Below, piece by piece: positions 51,077 through 59,886 of a stretch of DNA of 64,000 bases. Both the position numbers and the translations under genes were made by a program. The notes beneath the pieces were generated by a model. It saw only the letters and a program-made list of their open reading frames with translations, was not told where the DNA came from and searched no databases. Numbering within the stretch: position 1 is the stretch's first letter; each line of letters begins with the position of its first letter. The stretch lies in the NCBI GenBank assembly GCA_963802745.1, contig CAWDKL010000009.1, positions 1-64,000 of the forward strand, in the 5' to 3' direction. The DNA is from JAJPKK01 sp963802745 (GTDB lineage Bacteria > Pseudomonadota > Alphaproteobacteria > Rhizobiales > Xanthobacteraceae).

Positions 51077-51553
51077 ATGGACGAGGTTCCGTTCTGGCGG
51101 CGCAAGAGCCTTGCGGACATGACCGCCGACGAGTGGGAAAGCGTGTGCGACGGCTGCGGCCGGTGCTGCCTCAACAAGCTTGAGGATATCGACACCGGAC
51201 GCGTCTACTATACGGACGTCGGCTGCCGTTTGCTCGACGGCACCGCTTGCCGCTGCAAGGACTATGACCACCGCAGCCAGCAAGTCGCCGATTGCGTGCG
51301 GCTTGCGCCGGAGAATGTGGCGACCATCAAATGGCTGCCGCCGACCTGCGGCTACCGGCTGCTGGCCCATGGACGCGAACTGTATTGGTGGCATCCGCTG
51401 GTGTCCGGAGATCCGGACACCGTGCATGCCGCCGGCATCTCGGTGCGCGGCCGCGTCGCACTGTCGGAAGACGATATCGCGGACCAGGACTACGAGGATC
51501 GCATCGTTTCGTGGCCCACGCGCGTACCGGCGCGCGGCCGGCGGCGGGGGTGA
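51077..51553 (+). CDS. YcgN family cysteine-cluster protein (UPF0260)
   Basis: 158 residues from ATG 51077 (a TTG at 51062 is the longer alternative). The conserved CDGCGRCCLNKLED cluster near residue 27, then CRLLDGTACRCKDYDHR and PTCGYRLL, define UPF0260. The Cys set probably binds a metal or iron-sulfur cluster. Short basic C-terminus (RVPARGRRRG). Function unknown across the family. Divergent from smpB. Confidence 0.92.
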   Translation: MDEVPFWRRKSLADMTADEWESVCDGCGRCCLNKLEDIDTGRVYYTDVGCRLLDGTACRCKDYDHRSQQVADCVRLAPENVATIKWLPPTCGYRLLAHGRELYWWHPLVSGDPDTVHAAGISVRGRVALSEDDIADQDYEDRIVSWPTRVPARGRRRG

Positions 51554-51578
51554 GCATGCCCTCCCGCCGTCGTGTGCC

Positions 51579-52424
51579 TCATTTGCTGACCGGCTTGAAG
51601 TAGCGCAGGTCCGGCGGTGCCTGATCCTTCTTGGCCGGCATCAGCATGCCGTCGCCGCTCAGGAAATAGCTTTGGTCCCCGATGACGACCTGGTTGTTGC
51701 CCTCGGTACAGGAATAGAGGGGGAAGTACGGCCGCGGGTTGGGGTCGCGCCGGTAGGTCTTGTCGGTGCTCCATGGCCGCGTCAGCGCGTGGTCGAACAC
51801 GGTGATTTCGTCGTGGAGGACGTTCGGATCCTTGGCGTCGAGGTGGAACCGTTCCTTGAAGGTCGATTCGTTGTCGAAATGTAGCGGCAGGCCGGTGGCG
51901 TCATAGGCGCGGGGGCCCTTGAACGGGCCGCGGGTCTCGACCTCCAGCACGTCGTAGCGACCGTCGCCGTCGGTGTCGAGCCACTTGCCGAGCGAATAGC
52001 CTTGATAGGACGGCTCCAGATCGGTCGGCCAGTCGCGGCCGTCGGTGAAGATGCGGCGCAGGTCGGTGCCGATCAGGATGTAGGTGGTTTCCGGCGTGAT
52101 GACATATTCCTGGATCGGCGAGGCCATCATGGTCGGCATGCCGCCGGGCAGGCATTTGGCATGGCCGATGAAATTGCCTTGTCCGCCGAGCGCCTGGTCG
52201 GCCATGCTGGCCTCGTGAATCTTCTGATATTCCGGCGTCAGCGGCGCCTGCTGCGCCGGACCGAACGCCTTCTCCGGAACGAACTTGATGGTCTGGCCGC
52301 CGAACCGCGGGGTATAGGTGTTCCACTGGCCCTTCCAGTTGGGATATTTGCCGTCTTCAGCCCGGACGTTCGCCGCCGTGAGCACCGAGCCCAGCAGCAG
52401 CGCTGTTAAGATGCGAACCACCAC
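51579..52424 (-). CDS. secreted hypothetical protein
   Basis: 281 residues from the GTG at 52424, chosen because GGAGGA lies just upstream and a signal peptide begins there (RILTALLLGSVLTAANVRAED). The mature part has YPNWKGQWNTYTPRFGG, GTDLRRIFTDGRDWPTDLEP, SYQGYSLGKWLDTDGDGRYD and ALTRPWSTDKTYRRD. I recall large paralogous sets of such periplasmic proteins in Bradyrhizobium-like genomes; no function known. The gene at 54.2-55.1 kb has a similar layout and is probably a distant paralogue. Confidence 0.7.
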   Translation of the reverse strand: MVVRILTALLLGSVLTAANVRAEDGKYPNWKGQWNTYTPRFGGQTIKFVPEKAFGPAQQAPLTPEYQKIHEASMADQALGGQGNFIGHAKCLPGGMPTMMASPIQEYVITPETTYILIGTDLRRIFTDGRDWPTDLEPSYQGYSLGKWLDTDGDGRYDVLEVETRGPFKGPRAYDATGLPLHFDNESTFKERFHLDAKDPNVLHDEITVFDHALTRPWSTDKTYRRDPNPRPYFPLYSCTEGNNQVVIGDQSYFLSGDGMLMPAKKDQAPPDLRYFKPVSK

Positions 52425-52912
52425 GTCATTCCTCCATCTGCAGTTGTGATCGTTACTGACGCGACTTACGCCCATAAGGCAGTATGCACGAAGCAGAGCG
52501 CCAATACCCCCGAACAGCTCATTACACGCCGGCCGTCCCTACGACCGAGCGAATATCCATCCTCACCGTTGCGGCAAAGCCTTCACACGCCAGGCTATCA
52601 CCAAGACAGGACGTGGGGAAGCGGCCGGATTTGCATGGTTGAACCCGTCCGCAACATGCGGCCGCGCGCGGCGGGCAAGGGCAGGACGGGAGACGAATAT
52701 CGTGATGCCAGGTGGAATACGAGGTCCGCGCCTTGCCCGGCAGTCCATTGGCACGCGCCTAGCAAGATTCGCGATCCGCCAGGAGGGAATGGTCCAGCAT
52801 CGACACCATTGATTGGAAAGAGCTTACTTCCATCATTAAATTAGACGCAATCGCAACGGAGTTCCATTTCCTGGCGAGACTTCAAGGGGTCCTATCTTCG
52901 GAATAGTAATAA
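52425..52912. other. intergenic region
   Basis: No convincing gene. A plus-strand 132-codon frame (52446-52844) lacks a ribosome binding site and coding character. Confidence 0.45.
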
Positions 52913-52950
52913 GCAAAAAAGGCTGTGGCCGGAGCATTGCCCCGGCCACG
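52913..52950 (-). terminator. rho-independent terminator (leftward)
   Basis: On the reverse strand GTGGCCGG and CCGGCCAC (plus positions 52925-52932 and 52942-52949) form a perfect 8-bp stem followed by a T6 run (plus A6 at 52915-52920). It lies 35 bases beyond the stop of the exported-protein gene at 52985. Confidence 0.85.
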
Positions 52951-52984
52951 CCAAGCATTTGACTCTCTCGCAGAACAATTGCAG

Positions 52985-53428
52985 TTACTTGCCGTTGTTG
53001 CCGGGAGCAGCAGCCGAAGAGCTGGCAGAGCTGTTTGCCCTGTTGGCATTGCCAAAGGCACCGTTCGAGGATTGTCCGGTGTTTTCTTTGGCGGATTTTC
53101 CGGAGTTTCCGTTCGACACTTCCGTCACTGACAGGAAGGAATCGGGATTGATGATCATCATGACATTATGACCATCTTTGTCCTTCGCCCTGACAAGGAA
53201 AAACTCCGGCATGACATTCACGTCGGTATAGCCAGCCTTGGCCAAGTCGCCCCGCACCTGCCGAGCAATGCTCTGCTGGTTTTGGTTTCCCGATTTCTGG
53301 TTTTGAGCTCCGGCTTTGTCTTGGTTTTGAGCCTGGGCCGGCTGGTTCCCGTGATCGGTAGGATTTTGAGCAGCCGCCGGTCCGATCAGAAGAGCGGTGA
53401 TGCCGAGGATATAGGATAGAGCCTTCAT
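52985..53428 (-). CDS. small exported protein rich in Gln/Asn
   Basis: 147 residues from ATG 53428, preceded by AAGGAA. Signal peptide MKALSYILGITALLIGPAAA. Next comes a low-complexity Gln/Asn/Ala stretch, then an ordered core (SIARQVRGDLAKAGYTDVNV, FFLVRAKDKDGHNVMMIINP) that looks like a small PepSY- or BON-like alpha/beta unit, and a Ser/Asn/Ala-rich tail. Similar proteins occur in Bradyrhizobium-type genomes. A good terminator follows. Role unknown. Confidence 0.65.
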   Translation of the reverse strand: MKALSYILGITALLIGPAAAQNPTDHGNQPAQAQNQDKAGAQNQKSGNQNQQSIARQVRGDLAKAGYTDVNVMPEFFLVRAKDKDGHNVMMIINPDSFLSVTEVSNGNSGKSAKENTGQSSNGAFGNANRANSSASSSAAAPGNNGK

Positions 53429-53536
53429 AAGGCGTTCCTTCTTTTGACAACCCCTTTGTAAAACCAACATTACATGTTATGGTTCCAATTTCGTTTCGGT
53501 ATTAAATATAATTTAACCCCCGGCTCGGTTTTTTGT

Positions 53537-53567
53537 CGGGCCACCCCCGAGGCTCGCGGGTGGCCCG
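53537..53567. other. strong 10-bp hairpin
   Basis: CGGGCCACCC and GGGTGGCCCG pair perfectly around an 11-base loop, between two leftward genes. On the leftward strand it is followed by an A-run, not a T-run, so it is not a standard terminator for the gene at 53585; it may stabilise the mRNA 3' end. Confidence 0.5.
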
Positions 53568-53584
53568 AGGACCCGGCCTTGCAC

Positions 53585-54094
53585 TTATCGGTTTTGACCG
53601 CCGATATTGCCGTCGGTCCGCGATGAAGTCCGCCCGATGGTATCATGCATTGTGAGACCAAAATCGGCGGGCTTCAACCCCAGGGCCGTCAATGTCGTTG
53701 CATCGACATTGCCGTGCGTTGAGGCGATGCTCATCGATTTCTGAAATGCCATGATGGCGCTTTCGGTTTCCGGACCCCATTTCCCGTCAACCCGCCCCGC
53801 GTTGTCGCCTTTTTGATTCAGAGCCCGTTGAATTTCCTCGACTTGCCCGGTGCTTAACTGATGCACCGAAACCTCGTTGATTGCCGGGATGGCTGGTGAC
53901 GGGGCCCCCGCCTTAGCCGACGGTCCGCCGTCCGGCGTGGAACGTGACGCCGGGGATTGCCCCGGGTTCGATGTGGCCTGTGTATTTGATATTCCAGGCC
54001 GGGTCTGGTCACGAGCGGCATTGTTGCCGGATTGCTGAGCCAGCGCCGGCACACACATGATCACCGCAGCGGTGATGGCTAGTTTCATTCTCAT
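53585..54094 (-). CDS. exported peptidoglycan-binding-domain protein
   Basis: 169 residues from ATG 54094, with AGGAGA upstream. Signal peptide MKLAITAAVIMCVPALAQ, a Ser/Pro/Gly-rich linker, then a PG_binding_1 domain (VEEIQRALNQKGDNAGRVDG, KWGPETESAIMAFQKS) and DATTLTALGLKPADFG. No catalytic domain is attached, so it probably binds the wall or acts as an adaptor. Similar linker composition to the gene downstream suggests the two are functionally grouped. Confidence 0.78.
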   Translation of the reverse strand: MRMKLAITAAVIMCVPALAQQSGNNAARDQTRPGISNTQATSNPGQSPASRSTPDGGPSAKAGAPSPAIPAINEVSVHQLSTGQVEEIQRALNQKGDNAGRVDGKWGPETESAIMAFQKSMSIASTHGNVDATTLTALGLKPADFGLTMHDTIGRTSSRTDGNIGGQNR

Positions 54095-54237
54095 GTCGGG
54101 TCTCCTGCTTCGATACAATCGAACGCCGCAGAACGGCCGACGTTCCGAGGCGGCAGCAGGTCTTCTGCGCCCAATGGTCACAGGAAACGGCGGCAGTATT
54201 TGCCGCTCCGCGCCAATGCGGACCCAGGAAGGAAAAA

Positions 54238-55090
54238 TTAAAAATCCGGCTTGTCGGCCACCGGGATATGGTAGTCGAACATCATCGTATTGTTCTCGGC
54301 GCAGACTTCCTCATAGCCCTCCACCCGCTGCACGCGACGGAAATGATACGCCGCGGTCCACGGCGCGTTGAAGGTGTCGGGGTCATCGACCGTGATCATC
54401 ACTTCGAGCCGGCCGTCGGCAAGCAATTTCCAGCGCTCGACCACATGCAGCTTCTCGCTGTGCGGCGTGTAGAAATTGTCCACGTAGGTTTTGTCGTTGA
54501 GCCCGATGGTGTTCAACCACCAGCGTATCGCCTTCGTAATGGCCGACCGACTCGCCATACCAAGATGGCTTCGGTGCCTCCGAATGCGGCACGTTGAGAT
54601 GGATGCGCCGGATTTGCGCATCGCCCGAGAACACCATCAGCACCTGCTTCGGCGCCTGGACGAAATACATCGGCTCGACCACGGGAAACAGCATGAAGGC
54701 CGGCACGCCGGCCGCCTTGCAGCTTGATCGCGGCGTAAAGCCGATCCCGCCGGCCAGCACGCGCTCGTTCTCGCGCTTCATGACCTCCTTGGCCCACGGT
54801 TTTACATTGGGATTGCTGAGATCGCCGATGCGAAAGGTGGGCTGGACATTCCGGCGCCGGGCCTCGAGATTGTTGATGTAGGGGTGGGCCGGATCGGCGG
54901 TCGTCGGCCCCGGCAGGCCAGGTACGGCTACGAAGTCGGGCTCGATCTCGACCCAGCCGGTGAGGCCGGAGGAGAAGTCCGGGGGCGCCTTGTTCTGCGC
55001 CTGTGCGGCGCTCGCCATAGCAACGATGCCTCCCAGCAGGACGACCGCAATCCGCGCGATAACGCGTGTTCCGGAACTCAATTGTGGCAT
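54238..55090 (-). CDS. secreted hypothetical protein, one-base frameshift
   Basis: ATG 55090, with GGAG seven bases upstream. Signal peptide (VIARIAVVLLGGIVAMASAA). The ordered part includes DPAHPYINNLEARRRN, MYFVQAPKQVLMVFSG and WYGESVGHYEGDTLVV. At about 54514 an extra base shifts the frame; the expected text continues NTIGLNDKTYVDNFYTPHSE, KLHVVERWKLLADGRLEV and DDPDTFNAPW to the stop at 54238. This GD-TLVV...GLND...PHSE...ER layout is common in large periplasmic families of Bradyrhizobium relatives. Function unknown. Confidence 0.75.
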
Positions 55091-55380
55091 CGTTGTCTCC
55101 ATCCCCTAAGCGTGCAACCGATCCGAGAGAACTTTATCGATGGAATCAGGCTCCGCGGCACGCCAGGCACGTCCGTATCGACCGTTTCGGCGAGCTTTCG
55201 CTTAAGGTTAGCATGCGGCCGGCCGGTGGCAATACCGTTCCAGTGTCTGCGGCGAATTGGCCCGGGGAACCGATGACCAGCCCCTGTATCGATCGATCGG
55301 CGACGCTGTGTTGCTGCGGCCGATAAACTGCTAGGATGGGCGACTTTACAGGCATCGCTGCCATCCAGGGAGGCAAATCA

Positions 55381-56385
55381 ATGCGTGCCGCACGATATGT
55401 CCTGAAGCGGAGCTTGGCCGCCGTGGGGCTGGCTGCACTGGGGCTCGCCGCTGTGCTGTTCGCAGAGCAGGACGCATCCCAGGCAGCGGAAAAATATCCG
55501 ATCCGCCCGGTGCGGTTCATCTCGGGGTTTCCGGCCGGTGGTGCGGTCGATGTCACGACCCGGGTTTTGGCGGATTGGCTGTCGGCCGATCTCGGCCAGC
55601 AATTCGTAGTCGAGAATCGCGGCGGCATGGGGGGCAATCTCGGGGTCATGGCGATGCTTGCCGCTCCCGCGGATGGCTACACCATCATCCTGGACGCACC
55701 CAACAATGCCATCAGCGCCACCCTCTACAAAAAGCTGCCGTTCGACTTCATGCGCGACACGGTTCCGGTCGCCGGCGTCATGCGGCTCACCAACATCATG
55801 GTGGTGCCGGCCTCGCTGCCGGTCAAAACCGTGGCCGACTTCATCGCACTCGCCAAGGCGAGCCCCGGCAAGCTCAGCTTCGCGTCCTCCGGCAACGGCA
55901 CCTCGGTGCACATGTCGGGCGAGTTGTTCAAGGCCATGACCGGTGTCGATATCGTTCATGTACCATATCGGGGTTCCTCTGGGGCCTACCCGGATCTGCT
56001 GACCGGCAAGGTTCATGTGCTGTTCGACAATCTGCCGGGCGCGATCGAATTCGTCCGCGGCGGCCAGTTGCGCGCGCTCGGCGTGACGGTAGGGCAGCGT
56101 TGGCCGGCGCTTCCCGACGTACCGACGATCGGCGAGACCGTTCCGGGCTACGAGGCGAGCGTGTGGTACGGCATCTCGGCCGCCAAGGGCACGCCGCCGG
56201 AGGTGGTGGAGATTCTGAGCCGGTCGGTCGCTGCCGGCCTCGCCAATCCGAAATTGCAGGCAAAGCTTGCCGATCTCGGCGGCATTCCGATGCCGATGTC
56301 GCCGGCGGAATTCGGCAAATTCATCGCCGCGGAAACCGAGAAATGGGCCAAAGTGGTGAAATTCGCGAATATTTCGGTGGAGTGA
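55381..56385 (+). CDS. Bug/TctC family periplasmic solute-binding protein
   Basis: 334 residues from ATG 55381, preceded by GGGAGG. Signal region RSLAAVGLAALGLAAVLF, then VRFISGFPAGGAVDVTTRV, VVENRGGMGGNLG, IVHVPYRGSSGAYPD and LPDVPTIGETVPGYE. Closest in the window to the 8.0-kb gene (shared FASSGNGTSVHMSGELFK). Intact. No membrane partner genes nearby, like the other three copies. Ligand unknown. Confidence 0.9.
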   Translation: MRAARYVLKRSLAAVGLAALGLAAVLFAEQDASQAAEKYPIRPVRFISGFPAGGAVDVTTRVLADWLSADLGQQFVVENRGGMGGNLGVMAMLAAPADGYTIILDAPNNAISATLYKKLPFDFMRDTVPVAGVMRLTNIMVVPASLPVKTVADFIALAKASPGKLSFASSGNGTSVHMSGELFKAMTGVDIVHVPYRGSSGAYPDLLTGKVHVLFDNLPGAIEFVRGGQLRALGVTVGQRWPALPDVPTIGETVPGYEASVWYGISAAKGTPPEVVEILSRSVAAGLANPKLQAKLADLGGIPMPMSPAEFGKFIAAETEKWAKVVKFANISVE

Positions 56386-56665
56386 TTTATTTCAGTTGGA
56401 GGGCCGATGCGACTCAGGTGTCAATTGGTGCCACCCCAAATGGCATAGGGGGATCATTTGCGTAGATTTCCATCATCCGATTCGTTAGCCGTCGCCGCCG
56501 CGACGGATGCAACCTGTGGTCGTCGTGAGTTATTTTCGGTGGGGGCCGCCGAGCCTCCCGGTCCAGGTCGCCGTCGAAGCGGTTCAAAACCAGCCGCACC
56601 AAAAGATCCCACCACCAGTCGGACGCTGGCATAAATGAACAAGGCGGCGGACGTCGAAAGTATAA
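56386..56665. other. intergenic region
   Basis: Short reverse frames only; no ribosome binding site or motif. Confidence 0.4.
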
Positions 56666-56854
56666 TTAATGCAATAACCTAACGCTATAGAATATAAATT
56701 CGGAAAACAATTTCGCGAACGTCAGAAGAAAGCACGATATTGAGATTTCGGAAACCGGGACAGCAATGCCAGACATCTTATTCTTGATAAGACGATCGAA
56801 CCAGTTCATCAATGAAGGGTCTAAATTGTCAGTGCCCTTCGGCATTGATTTCAC
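56666..56854 (-). CDS. possible small membrane protein coupled to the upstream gene
   Basis: 62 residues. ATG 56854 (or the nearby GTG) overlaps the end of the upstream reverse-strand gene by 26 bases. Contains one hydrophobic stretch (SISCFLLTFAKLFSEFIFY). AT-rich. Overlap is the main support; no family recognised. Confidence 0.33.
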   Translation of the reverse strand: MKSMPKGTDNLDPSLMNWFDRLIKNKMSGIAVPVSEISISCFLLTFAKLFSEFIFYSVRLLH

Positions 56855-57500
56855 TATCCATTTCTTCGCCTCGTATCAGCACCATTGCGACAATAATTGT
56901 CCCTACGGCCAAAGCCGCCGTTCCCAAAAGCTGAAGTGCGTACGAAGAGGGCGGATTTTCAGTCGCGGTTCCAAAAAACCGAAGAATGTAAGACGAGAGC
57001 CGCAGCGCATACGAAGAGTGAAGGATGGCCGTGGTCCAGACTGTGGCCCCCACGCACGCAATCGTTGCACCGATGACACACCATCGACGCAGGGCGCGCG
57101 ATGAGGCGATGGGCCGCCGTTGGTCGCGGGAGCCATCGCCGGCGACTAACGCTTGAGTATCGACACGATGCTCTCCCGACAGCTGAACCGCCATCGATTC
57201 CAACGACTCTATCGCTTCTGGGGTAAACAGGTGTGCACCGCCAGAGGTTATCGCCGCGATAAATTCCCGCAACGACGTTTCAGTGATCATCGGATCGCGT
57301 ACCAGCGGCGGCGCATCAGAGACACTGACGGCACCCTCGCCGAAGTGCCGACGGATTTTGTCAAGCGCGACTGTCATCGATTCGACCGCGTCGCGTAGCC
57401 TTTGGGTATCTTCAAGCCGATCGGCATCGCGCGCGACCTCGCGCAGCTTGCGCTCAAGTCCCACCAATTCTTCGCCAGGTGCAAAGTGGTCCAGAGCCAT
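56829..57500 (-). CDS. hypothetical membrane protein with charged N-terminal domain
   Basis: 223 residues from ATG 57500 (57509 is three codons longer). Residues 1-75 are a charged helical region (LVGLERKLREVARDADRLED), then FTPEAIESLESMAVQLSG, followed by two membrane helices (WCVIGATIACVGATVWTTAI and LGTAALAVGTIIVAMVLI) near the C-terminus. The predicted soluble part is cytoplasmic. Between the helices is a short repeat (SSYALRLSSYILRFFG, PSSYALQLLG). Not recognised. Confidence 0.5.
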   Translation of the reverse strand: MALDHFAPGEELVGLERKLREVARDADRLEDTQRLRDAVESMTVALDKIRRHFGEGAVSVSDAPPLVRDPMITETSLREFIAAITSGGAHLFTPEAIESLESMAVQLSGEHRVDTQALVAGDGSRDQRRPIASSRALRRWCVIGATIACVGATVWTTAILHSSYALRLSSYILRFFGTATENPPSSYALQLLGTAALAVGTIIVAMVLIRGEEMDSEINAEGH

Positions 57501-57761
57501 GGCGGTCACCCTTGCGCCGATTGGGACACAATCGGCATGTTACATCGATATTTCGACGCCGGAGGGTTGGCAACGGTTGTTCCGTTGTTCCAAGAACAGT
57601 CGCACCGGGGCGCCCGCGAGAACCACGGGAATGTTGGCGGGCACATCGCGTGGAGCGCGCCTTCGTCCGCCCTACGGTGATGCCGTCTCACTGCCTTGGT
57701 TCCTGTGCTATGACATGCGTCGATCAAACGGTTGCAACGAATCAACCATTATGGAGTCTGC

Positions 57762-59168
57762 ATGCGCTGCGCCGGAAACCTGCCCCTGAGCCGCCGCGGC
57801 CTCCTGGCCGGGGCTGCTTTGACCCTTACCGCATCGCGCCTTGCCGGAGCACAACCGGCGCCGGCCCTGCTGAAACCGCGCCTGGCGCGCGAGCGCCTCG
57901 AGGCGGCGCTTTCCCGCATCTTCGATACCGGCGGCGAGGGCAGCCGTGCCTGCATCACGGTCTATGGGCAGACCGCGCGCAGCGCCGCAGATGCCGCCGA
58001 TGCGCGTGCGCAGGCCGGCATTGCGCTCGGGCCCCTTGATGGCACGATCGTCTCCATCAAGGATTTGTTCGACGTGGCGGGCGAAGCCACCCGGGCCGGC
58101 TCGGCAGTGCTGGCCGATGCGGCGCCGGCCACCGCGGACGCGGCGGTGGTGCGGCGGCTGCGCGCCGCCGGCTCATGCATCATCGCCAAGACCAACATGG
58201 CGGAATTCGCCTTTACCGGTCTCGGCCTCAATCCGCATTTCGGCACCCCCGGCAATCCGGCCGACCGTGCCCGCATTCCGGGCGGTTCATCCTCGGGCGC
58301 CGCGGTCGCTGTCGCGGACCAGATGTGCGAGATCGGGATCGGCTCGGACACCGGCGGCTCGGTGCGTCTTCCGGCGGCGCTGTGCGGCGTCGTCGGCTTC
58401 AAGCCGTCGCGCCAGCGGGTGCCGACCGCGGGTGCGTTTCCGCTCTCCTATACGTTCGACTCGATCGGTCCGCTGGCCCGCACGGTCGCGGCCTGCGCCG
58501 CGGCCGACGCGGTGATGGCCGGCGAGGAAGTCGGGGCGATCGAGCCGGCGCCGCTGGCGGGTTTGCGGATCGGCATCGCCCAGGGCCTGCCGCTGCGCGG
58601 CCTCGACGCGGCCGTGTCCGAGCGCCTGTTCGAGGCGGTCAACACCCTCGGCCGTGCCGACGTGCTGCTGTCGCCGGAACTGTTTCCGCAATTCGACGAT
58701 ATGGCGCGGGCGAACCAGCGGGGCAGTCTCGTCGTCGCGGAGGCCTACGCGATCCACCGCCAGCGGCTGGCGACGCGCGGCGCCGAATATGATCCGTTTG
58801 TGCGCGAACGCATCGAGCGCGGGCGCGACATCGCGGCGGCCGACTATATCGCCCTGATGCATGACCGTGCCGCCATGGTGCGGGCGATGGATGCGCGGCT
58901 CGCCGATCTCGACGCCATCCTGCTGCCCACCTGCGCGATCGTGGCGCCGACCATCGCGGAGTGCCAGAACCCCGAAGTTGCGCTGAACCGCAACCAGATC
59001 GTGCTGCGCAACGCCGCGATCGCGAATTTCTTCGACCTGTGCGCCATCTCGCTGCCGCTGCCGCGCGGTGACGGCCTCCCCGTAGGGCTGATGCTGGCCG
59101 CCCGCAACGGTCAGGATCGCCGGCTGTTGCGCATTGCGACCGCGATCGAGAAACTGTTCGCCGCTTGA
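57762..59168 (+). CDS. amidase signature family protein, exported
   Basis: Ser-cisSer-Lys hydrolase, 468 residues. ATG 57762 follows GGAG. The N-terminus LPLSRRGLLAGAALTLTA looks like a twin-arginine signal. Catalytic triad: Lys 100 (VSIKDLFD), cis-Ser 176 or 177 (PGGSSSGA) and nucleophile Ser 200 (SDTGGSVR). The rest (LDAILLPTCAIVAPT, ISLPLPRGDGLPVGLML) is typical. Export is unusual for this family and suggests a periplasmic amide or amidated-peptide substrate. Followed 43 bases later by cmk. Confidence 0.92.
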   Translation: MRCAGNLPLSRRGLLAGAALTLTASRLAGAQPAPALLKPRLARERLEAALSRIFDTGGEGSRACITVYGQTARSAADAADARAQAGIALGPLDGTIVSIKDLFDVAGEATRAGSAVLADAAPATADAAVVRRLRAAGSCIIAKTNMAEFAFTGLGLNPHFGTPGNPADRARIPGGSSSGAAVAVADQMCEIGIGSDTGGSVRLPAALCGVVGFKPSRQRVPTAGAFPLSYTFDSIGPLARTVAACAAADAVMAGEEVGAIEPAPLAGLRIGIAQGLPLRGLDAAVSERLFEAVNTLGRADVLLSPELFPQFDDMARANQRGSLVVAEAYAIHRQRLATRGAEYDPFVRERIERGRDIAAADYIALMHDRAAMVRAMDARLADLDAILLPTCAIVAPTIAECQNPEVALNRNQIVLRNAAIANFFDLCAISLPLPRGDGLPVGLMLAARNGQDRRLLRIATAIEKLFAA

Positions 59169-59211
59169 GGTGGTCGCGCAGAGCGCCGTGGGCCGGAGCG
59201 GTTGCACCGCC

Positions 59212-59877
59212 ATGATCATCGCCATCGACGGGCCGGCGGGATCCGGCAAGGGTACGCTCGGCAAGCGGCTCGCGGCTCACTATGGGCTGCGGCATTTGGA
59301 TACGGGGTTGCTTTACCGGGCGGTAGCGCAAGCGGTGCTGCAAGCCGGGCGGGCACTCGATGACGTCGCGTACGCGGCCGCAGCGGCGCGCGCGCTTGAT
59401 CCGACGCAGTTCGATGAACTCGTGCTGAAAAGCCACGCCGCCGGCGAGGCGGCCTCGATCGTTTCCGCTATTCCGGAGGTTCGCACGGCCCTATTGCGGC
59501 TGCAACGCGATTTCGCGGCGGTTCCTCCCGGCGCCGTGCTCGACGGCCGCGATATCGGGACGGTCATCTGCCCCGATGCGGATGTGAAAATTTATGTCAC
59601 TGCTACGCCTGAAGTGCGGGCGCGGCGGCGCGCCGCCGAAATCCGCAGCCACGGCGAGGCCGCCGACGAATCCGCCATTCTCGCCGATATCCGGCGGCGC
59701 GACGAACGCGATTCCGGCCGTGCCGCCGCGCCGCTGCAGGTTGCATCCGACGCTCACATTTTGGACACCTCCACGCTGGATATCGATTCCGCCGTGAGCG
59801 CGGCTATCGCAATCGTCGAGAGGGCGCGTGGGAAGGCGATGTACCCGGCCGGCCAACACTCCCCGTTCCCCTCATAG
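59212..59877 (+). CDS. cmk: (d)CMP kinase
   Basis: Phosphorylates CMP and dCMP. ATG 59212 begins MIIAIDGPAGSGKGT with the P-loop at residues 7-14; LDTGLLYRAVAQAVL, LDGRDIGTVICPDAD and RRRDERDSGRAAAPL are all family blocks. 221 residues. The frame is open upstream but that part overlaps the amidase. The usual aroA-cmk-rpsA order is not seen: an amidase precedes and a redox two-component system follows nine bases later. Confidence 0.96.
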   Translation: MIIAIDGPAGSGKGTLGKRLAAHYGLRHLDTGLLYRAVAQAVLQAGRALDDVAYAAAAARALDPTQFDELVLKSHAAGEAASIVSAIPEVRTALLRLQRDFAAVPPGAVLDGRDIGTVICPDADVKIYVTATPEVRARRRAAEIRSHGEAADESAILADIRRRDERDSGRAAAPLQVASDAHILDTSTLDIDSAVSAAIAIVERARGKAMYPAGQHSPFPS

Positions 59878-59886
59878 GGTTTCTCG

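Noticed and set aside
52446..52844. 132-codon plus-strand gene
   Set aside because: No ribosome binding site, no domain, and an amino-acid mix typical of random frames.
53537..53567. Rho-independent terminator
   Set aside because: Perfect stem, but no T-run on the 3' side for either strand; kept only as a hairpin.
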